DNA from: an uncultured Peptococcaceae bacterium | GTDB lineage: Bacteria; Bacillota; Dehalobacteriia; UBA4068; UBA4997 | DNA: 17,780 bases | Reading direction: 5' to 3' | NCBI GenBank assembly: GCA_947626615.1 | Contig: CANQSW010000013.1 | Span: forward strand, 1 to 17,780 | Shown: positions 13,544-17,780 of the stretch, piece by piece | Numbering within the stretch: position 1 is the stretch's first letter | How the letters are laid out: each line of letters starts with the position of its first letter | Notes under the pieces: generated by a model | Database searches by the model: none | What the model was told of the DNA's origin: nothing | What the model saw: only the letters and a program-made list of their open reading frames with translations | Made by a program: the position numbers and the translations under genes

Positions 13544-14408
13544 ATCGCCAGAAATGTCATTGTTCATTTCTACTGCAAGCCAGAGGTACGGAATTTAAGC
13601 CTAACAGCGACAACCAGTTTGTCCGCAGCGCAGGCTCGTATGAGCGCATTTGCCTTCGGGCGCAGCACCTGCCATTTTCCCAGATGACGGCTCTGCTCAG
13701 CGTTCATGCAGCTAGGGGAAACATTTGCTCTCGGCTGCGAGAGTGCCTTAATGGCAACAGGTTCGGTAGGCTCCTGTCAAAAGCCTACCACCACGGATCG
13801 CTATGATCCTTCCCTTGTTGATAGCCGGCGGCGGCCGATATCAATAATTAAATTGAATAGCACGGAAAAATCCACAGTTGAAATACTGTGGTGGGCGCAG
13901 AGTGGTAAACCGCCCTGCTGAAGTTTCAGCGTTACTGTGTCGTTACAGCGACACAGTTTCATAAATATGCTCTCAGAGTGTTGTGCGATGGGAGTGTTAA
14001 ACCATCAACTCGTGGAAAGGCAGCGGGGTAGCGTTGTGGGGACAGCGTCCGCTGTTGGCCGTGGGGAGAATTTAAGCAAGGGACAGCGTTGACTGGCCGG
14101 CGTTCGTTCAACTCCTCATAAGCGAGCTGGGAGTAGCCGTTAGAGGGTGGTTTGCCACCTTGCAAGAGACCGAAACTGCGGCGCTAATCTTTCCAAACCG
14201 TCCGTTGGTTTTGGCCTTCTGCCGACAAATTCCACGGCAGACCCCCGTCTCGGCTCAATGGTCTTCGACCTGCGAGCGGGGCGGTCGCATCGAGCCTGTA
14301 AAGGGCTAATGTTTCTAGCGAGACCTTGACATTGAGGATGCTTAGGCATGAGCAGTCCGAACCATGCGACCGATCCCTCCCCTCATGTTCAAATCCCCCA
14401 AGCGTTTC

Positions 14409-14470
14409 GACTTTATCAAAAATTTTGTTGAAATTTTTTCAGCAAAACTTGTTGATAAAGTCTTTTTTTT
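14409..14470 (+). terminator. Strong intrinsic terminator of the large RNA
   Basis: GACTTTATCAA (14409-14419) pairs perfectly with TTGATAAAGTC (14452-14462). An inner stem TTTTGTTGA/TCAGCAAAA extends it, and eight T follow (14463-14470). No protein gene precedes it for 1.5 kb, so it must end a noncoding transcript. Confidence 0.9.
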
Positions 14471-14848
14471 ACCCGAAAAAGCGCTTGTTTGGGCATGGGG
14501 GGGGGATGATGATCTGTCCATTTACCAAAATCGTCCCGAGGAATGCCAATTTTACAGTTTTTATCCGACGTCCACCACAGTGCGAGCGTCTGGGTGTCAG
14601 CAGTCGTTGCAAGGTGTGCGATGCGGCGTCAAAAGGGGGAAAAGGTCAACCGATAGAGCTGCGATCGGATGGTTCGGCTTAGGTCGCTCCGATTTCCTGC
14701 GATCGCAAGTGATCCGAACAAGGTCCTGCAGAGTTAGGCTGCCAAAGGTCATCCAGCAGGAGCGAACAGGGCTGCGAGGAGCCAGCGCTCCTTCACCCCG
14801 CTGGAGGGGCGAGGGCGACGAGCATGCCTTTGAGTATAATAACTTCAA

Positions 14849-14917
14849 TACTTTACTTCACTAAAGCAAACCATGATAGTGATAGTTTCGTACTTTACCA
14901 TGCTAAAGCAAGGCATG
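14849..14917 (+). repeat. Two 27-bp direct repeats each holding a CTTTA/TAAAG dyad
   Basis: Units at 14849-14875 and 14891-14917 share TACTTTAC-N4-CTAAAGCAA-N2-CATG, 42 bp apart. Each contains CTTTAC-N4-CTAAAG, a dyad suited to a dimeric protein or a small hairpin. A TATAAT lies just upstream at 14835-14840, with no good -35. Confidence 0.6.
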
Positions 14918-14961
14918 TGTTCTCGAAGTTCTTCCGTTGGATCACAGGTCTTTACCAACGC

Positions 14962-15313
14962 ATCAGACGCTGTTGTTCCAAGTGCCGTCTGATCTCGATA
15001 CTACCGTTGCTGCTCAGCACCAAACTTAGGATCAAGTTAAAACCAACTTAAAACCAACACCACTACGACTTCGGTGTTCCTGCAACGACTCTACAGCACA
15101 TCTACCGTCGGACGTCCGACGATCCACCCCGGGATGCGCGGAAAGAGAGGCGGCGCCTCCGACGCTCTTTCCGTGCAGCGTGCGGCTTTAGACGCACGTT
15201 GGAAAACATCGCGCTGTTCTGCCATTACCGGATCCATAACTTTTTCGTTGATCTCCCCCTACCAGGGAGATCTGTCCACACATAACAAAAGAGGATCGGT
15301 TGCCTGATCCTCT
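14962..15313. ncRNA. Cluster of perfect hairpins, possible second structured RNA
   Basis: Five perfect stems in 350 bp: ATCAGACG/CGTCTGAT (14962-14993), the 16-bp palindrome CGTCGGACGTCCGACG (15106-15121), GGAAAGAG/CTCTTTCC (15140-15172) enclosing GAGGC/GCCTC, GATCTCCC/GGGAGATC (15250-15272) and AGAGGATC/GATCCTCT (15290-15313). The last is followed by TTTTGTT on the minus strand, so it could terminate a leftward transcript. The strand and ends of any RNA are unknown. Confidence 0.45.
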
Positions 15314-15445
15314 AAAACGCGCGTTCGCAAACACACGCCCCAATTACTCATAGTATTCAACCACATTTGTTCCGATCTCCTGTTTAACTCTGAAAGTCTA
15401 TTTGTCCTTTCTGCATTAACTTGGGATCAGGTTAGAACCAACTTA
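15023..15445 (+). repeat. Diverged direct repeat, units 15023-15050 and 15418-15445
   Basis: The two 28-bp units differ at three positions; both begin AACTT and end AACCAACTTA. A shorter AACTTAGGATC recurs at 15440-15450. Similarity weakens but continues on the right (GGTGTTCC against GTGTGTTCC). This suggests two diverged tandem copies of a noncoding unit about 395 bp apart. Confidence 0.5.
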
Positions 15446-15599
15446 GGATCTGCTTACCGATACCGGTGTGTTCCCGGCATCTACACAACAGGTATGCTGC
15501 ACACTCGCAGTGAGCTTCCCACCAGTAAATCCAATCTCATACATACAAAGTTAGTTCGTAGGTACACACTGCCTTGCCGGAGGGTGGGTGTTTTGCTGC

Positions 15600-15737
15600 A
15601 CAGGGTCGCTTTGTCCTACGCATACTTTCCAGGTTTGCTCTGTCTCTTTGCTTACATCCGAAGGATCGTCTGTCCTTCGTTTATCTACAAAGATCTGTTT
15701 GCACTTTTGACAGACGATCGGCTCTGCACGACCCTGT
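15600..15737. repeat. Nested inverted repeats forming one long stem
   Basis: ACAGGGTCG (15600-15608) pairs with CGACCCTGT (15729-15737). Inside it, GATCGTCTGTC (15664-15674) pairs with GACAGACGATC (15709-15719). Both are perfect and coaxial, which suggests an RNA domain of about 140 nt. A minus-strand frame crosses it but would require the stem arms to be codons. Confidence 0.5.
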
Positions 15738-16052
15738 TGCTTGCGACCGACTTGCAATCTAACTTGCTCGAACCGAATCAAGCTTTTTTCTCAAGTCAGG
15801 TTTCATATCCGGCTGTTATAAAACTAATCGATGATTTGAAATCAGAGCATAAGAAAGGAAGTAGAAAAATAATACAGGTAGCGCTAGAGTTGAGTTAAGA
15901 TTTTCTGCCAAATCCCGCGAGTATTGTTTTAGCGTTCAGCAATTATTATTTGCGCTTTGCTTGGTTCTTGTTCAACCCATGTATTACGATGACTTGAGAA
16001 AACGAAGTTGGTAAAATAACGATATCCACTTTATCCCAAAGGAGATGTTGTT

Positions 16053-16916
16053 ATGCCTGCCAAGAAAATTCTGAGCCATAAGCTGGAGCCGCCAATGCTC
16101 GCGGCGTTTGTCCGGCACTTGCGCGCCGAGGAGCGCGAGGAAAACACCATATTGAAATACTCCCGCTATACCAACGAGTTCATCACTTGGTTAGACGGGC
16201 GCGCTGTGACCAAAACCGTGGTGGTGGAATGGAAAGAAGAGCTGCAGACCGCCGGCAAATTCGCTCCTGCCACGATCAACGCGAAATTGGCCTCGATAAA
16301 CGCCTTCTTTAAGTTTGCCGGCTGGGACGATTGCCGGGTGAAAGCGCTGCGCCTGCAGCGTCGTATGTTCCGTGACCCCGGCAGAGAGCTCTCCAAAGCG
16401 GAATATATGCGCCTCGTCCAGGCCGCCTATGACCGTGGCGACGAGCGGCTTGCCCTGATCATGGAGACGATCTGCGGCACGGGTATTCGTGTGTCAGAAG
16501 TGCAATACATAACTGTCGAAGCGGTAAAGCAAGGCCGGACGTCGATCCGGCTAAAAGGCAAAGTGCGGACGATAATCCTGCCTGGCAAGCTGTGCAAAAA
16601 GCTGTCGAAGTATATCCGAAAAAATAAAATCGCTTCCGGGGAGATATTTCTCACCGAAAGCGGCAGGGGAATGTCGCGTCGTCAAATCTGGGCGGCGATG
16701 AAAAGCGTTTGTAAAGCGGCAGGGGTGGCGGCCTCCAAGGTGTTCCCGCACAACCTGCGGCATTTGTTTGCGCAGGCATATTACACCGTCTACCATGACA
16801 TCGTTAAACTTGCGGATATGCTGGGCCATTCCAGCATCGAAACGACGCGGATATATCTGATCTCCACCGGCCGGGAACACGCGCGCCAGATGGATAAACT
16901 GGGCCTTGTGACCTGA
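16053..16916 (+). CDS. XerC/D-like tyrosine recombinase 1
   Basis: A 287-residue recombinase with no arm-binding domain, like XerC/XerD and phase-variation recombinases. The core-binding domain covers about 12-100. The catalytic domain keeps every key residue: Arg146 (GTGIRVSE), Lys170 (LKGKVR), His233 and Arg236 (HNLRH), His259 (LGHSS) and Tyr268 (RIYL). AAAGGAG lies 8 nt before the ATG. The stop lies 5 bp before a 20-bp inverted-repeat arm, and a second recombinase gene follows the opposite arm, so it probably inverts that segment. GC is higher than in the accessory region to the left, and codon use looks different from the integrase at 2639. Confidence 0.93.
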   Translation: MPAKKILSHKLEPPMLAAFVRHLRAEEREENTILKYSRYTNEFITWLDGRAVTKTVVVEWKEELQTAGKFAPATINAKLASINAFFKFAGWDDCRVKALRLQRRMFRDPGRELSKAEYMRLVQAAYDRGDERLALIMETICGTGIRVSEVQYITVEAVKQGRTSIRLKGKVRTIILPGKLCKKLSKYIRKNKIASGEIFLTESGRGMSRRQIWAAMKSVCKAAGVAASKVFPHNLRHLFAQAYYTVYHDIVKLADMLGHSSIETTRIYLISTGREHARQMDKLGLVT

Positions 16917-16997
16917 GATAGAACAGAATAACAAAGATGTTATTCGCGCTGTTAAAGCGCCAAAAACAAAATGCGTTCAGCACGCATTTTCTAATAC

Positions 16998-17026
16998 ATA
17001 TTAACATAGATACTGGGTTTTTGCAA
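16998..17026 (-). promoter_or_regulatory. Promoter inside the invertible segment, facing left here
   Basis: On the minus strand TTGCAA (17026-17021) lies 17 nt from TAATAT (17003-16998), which is preceded by TG as an extended -10. A short hairpin AAAATGCGT/ACGCATTTT (16968-16990) lies just downstream, followed by GTTTTTGG. That hairpin could attenuate transcription in both orientations. Confidence 0.55.
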
Positions 17027-17070
17027 GCATAGACGAAAAAAAACATCTACAATAAAGCATGACAAAATAA

Positions 17071-17102
17071 GGCTGCTGCCGGGATAAGTTAGCAGCCTTT
17101 TT
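17071..17102 (+). terminator. Intrinsic terminator 1 in the invertible segment
   Basis: GGCTGCT (17071-17077) pairs with AGCAGCC (17091-17097), followed by five T. It would stop read-through from recombinase 1 in the present orientation. Confidence 0.85.
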
Positions 17103-17120
17103 ATCAACGCAGCTATTTTG

Positions 17121-17152
17121 GCCTCGTGATACATTCACGGGGCTATTTTTTT
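17121..17152 (+). terminator. Intrinsic terminator 2 in the invertible segment
   Basis: GCCTCGTG (17121-17128) pairs with CACGGGGC (17136-17143) with one wobble pair, followed by TA and seven T. With the first terminator it forms a tandem block against rightward transcription. Confidence 0.8.
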
Positions 17153-17290
17153 GCTTTTTTGACAAAATTTGCCGGCTGGATTTTGGTTTACGACCACATC
17201 TTTGTTATTCTGTTCAGTTTGTTACGGCGACTGGGCAGGAATTGACAGAGAAAATGTTTGGTAGGGTAAGGCAAGCAGCGGGAGGCAGAT

Positions 17291-17780
17291 ATGCAAGCCA
17301 GCCTGGACAAAAGAGAAAGGATAACTTCTTTAGGCGCTGCGCCGGCGGACGTGTCCGGCGTCGTGATGCGTTGGCATGACGTGGAGAAGTTTTTGACGGC
17401 GTACCAAGCCAAGGGCAGAGACCCGGATACAGTGAAAGCGTACCGCCGTGCTCTGACGCGCCTTTACGATATGCTGCCGTTGGGCAAGCGTATCTATCGC
17501 GACACGCTCACGCATTGGCGGGACGATTTGCTGGCGGACGGGTATTCAAACTCCAGCATAAATTCGCTGATCACCGCCTGCAATCAGTTTTTGCTCTTTA
17601 TTGGGAAGCGCGAGTATCAGTTGGTGGGCCAGCTGCCGAAAGAGGATTTGCAGCCGGAGCTGACCCGGACCGAGTATAAACGCCTTTTATCCGCCGCCAA
17701 GCTGCTGAACGACGAACGGGGTTACTGCCTGGTGAAGATATTCGTCTGCACCGGCATCAACGTGCAGGAGCTGGCGTATT
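17291..17780 (+). CDS. Tyrosine recombinase 2, N-terminal part; first catalytic Arg replaced by Asn
   Basis: 163 codons are visible before the right edge. GGGAGG lies 5 nt before the ATG. Residues about 24-105 form a SAM-like core-binding domain (VEKFLTAYQAKGRDPDTVKA, then YRRALTRLYDML). The catalytic domain opens with LTRTEYKRLLSAAKLLNDER, then IFVCTGINVQELAY. In active relatives this last motif is TG-[ILM]-R-x-x-E, as in recombinase 1 (GTGIRVSE), so Asn157 takes the place of the catalytic Arg. The other catalytic residues lie off the window. It may be an inactive partner acting in a heterodimer, or a factor that binds one half-site. The upstream 20-bp inverted repeat and the gene-free segment could switch its expression. 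Confidence 0.85.
   Translation, partial: MQASLDKRERITSLGAAPADVSGVVMRWHDVEKFLTAYQAKGRDPDTVKAYRRALTRLYDMLPLGKRIYRDTLTHWRDDLLADGYSNSSINSLITACNQFLLFIGKREYQLVGQLPKEDLQPELTRTEYKRLLSAAKLLNDERGYCLVKIFVCTGINVQELAY

Larger units (their letters stand above)
13367..14470 (+). ncRNA. Candidate large structured noncoding RNA, about 1.1 kb
   Basis: No good protein frame, but dense pairing. Perfect local stems: CTCTCG/CGAGAG (13728-13743), GGTAGGCT/AGCCTACC (13765-13789), GGATC/GATCC (13795-13809), CCACAGT/ACTGTGG (13872-13891), CTGTGTCG/CGACACAG (13935-13956), GATGG/CCATC (13987-14006), TCTGCCG/CGGCAGA (14218-14241). Long-range: GATGTTGACAT (13369-13379) with ATGTCAACATC (13459-13469), and CTTGCTTAAAT (13535-13545) with ATTTAAGCAAG (14070-14080), both 11 bp. 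ACAGG (13757-13761) can pair with CCTGT in the next loop (13773-13777), a pseudoknot. A strong terminator ends it, setting the + strand. Size and setting recall ROOL, GOLLD or OLE RNAs; I cannot assign a family. No RNase P, tmRNA or group II intron core was recognised. Ends are approximate. Confidence 0.7.
14471..16052. other. 1.6 kb without a clear gene; second hairpin-rich zone
   Basis: Open frames here lack ribosome binding sites and cross strong hairpins, so I reject them as genes. Notable items are a nine-G run (14497-14505), paired 27-bp repeats (14849-14917), a hairpin cluster (14962-15313), a diverged repeat (15023-15050 and 15418-15445) and nested helices (15600-15737). The frame ending at 15898 closes with a protein-like tail (LIDDLKSEHKKGSRKIIQVA) and might be a gene fragment. 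The last 150 bp lead into the recombinase gene, with no clear promoter. Confidence 0.45.
16921..17215. mobile_element. Putative invertible DNA switch with 20-bp inverted repeats
   Basis: GAACAGAATAACAAAGATGT (16921-16940) is the exact reverse complement of ACATCTTTGTTATTCTGTTC (17196-17215). The 255 bp between contain no gene, two terminators facing right and a promoter facing left. The segment sits exactly between two tyrosine recombinase genes. This is the layout of an invertible promoter (inverton). In the orientation shown, recombinase 2 would be off. Confidence 0.8.

Noticed and set aside
13981..14350. Group II intron start (GTGCGAT at 13983)
   Set aside because: No domain V-like hairpin or reverse transcriptase was found, and the string lies in the middle of the structured region.
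14340..14400. tRNA gene (GTTCAAATCCCCC string near 14387)
   Set aside because: The pairing 5' half of the T arm and an acceptor stem are missing.
14497..14505. Nine-G run as a phase-variable tract
   Set aside because: It is not inside a credible gene or promoter.
14364..14864. 166-codon ORF
   Set aside because: It runs straight through the strong terminator and has no ribosome binding site.
15551..15781. Minus-strand ORF with a CxxC motif
   Set aside because: It coincides with the nested inverted repeats, which explain the sequence better than codons do.
15494..15898. 134-codon ORF with a protein-like C-terminal tail
   Set aside because: The first hundred codons cross the nested stem and look random; only the tail could be a gene fragment and I cannot place it in a family.

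Overview
This window looks like the chromosome of a low-to-mid-GC Bacillota. A split MetH system (separate reactivation-domain protein next to metH) and very strong Shine-Dalgarno sequences would fit Negativicutes or Clostridia, but the taxon is inference. GC-rich housekeeping DNA occupies the left edge (about 1-2270), and the right edge from about 16050 is also GC-rich. Between them lies a visibly AT-richer, repeat-rich accessory region of about 13.7 kb.

Layout. (1) 1-2265, minus strand: a metH operon, with a cobalamin-dependent methionine synthase running off the left edge and its reactivation-domain partner. (2) 2273-3893: the integration end of a mobile element, with a Tn916/phage-type tyrosine integrase, helically phased direct repeats resembling integrase arm sites, and a palindrome over the int promoter. 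(3) 3894-6112: no convincing gene but much repeat structure: eleven AATAAGAT units at an exact 11-bp period in three clusters, a CCGGAGG motif at an exact 29-bp period, and the leader of a duplicated block. (4) 6113-9833: a toxin-antitoxin cluster. dinJ-yafQ and phd-doc look intact. Two copies of an abrB-like antitoxin/PIN toxin module are broken in complementary ways, and one RelB/DinJ-like antitoxin has no toxin. (5) 9840-12905: a regulator cassette. An ImmR-like repressor, an ImmA/IrrE protease and a small zinc-ribbon protein run leftward. They diverge from a Y-family DNA polymerase, a small conserved partner and a truncated gene start. An 11-bp inverted repeat brackets the polymerase promoter, suggesting a repressor/protease switch for error-prone synthesis.

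(6) 12971-16052: about 3 kb without a convincing protein gene but dense in perfect hairpins and long-range complementary segments. The core, 13367-14470, has the hallmarks of a roughly 1.1-kb structured noncoding RNA ending in a strong intrinsic terminator. I cannot assign it to a family; its size and mobile setting recall ROOL, GOLLD and OLE RNAs. More hairpins and diverged repeats follow at 14849-15740. (7) 16053-17780: two tyrosine recombinase genes flank a 295-bp segment bounded by a perfect 20-bp inverted repeat. The segment carries two intrinsic terminators facing right and a promoter facing left, so inversion could switch expression of the second recombinase. That second recombinase has Asn where the first catalytic Arg should be.

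The most unusual items are the large structured RNA, the self-switching recombinase pair, the repressor/protease/polymerase cassette and the phased repeat arrays.
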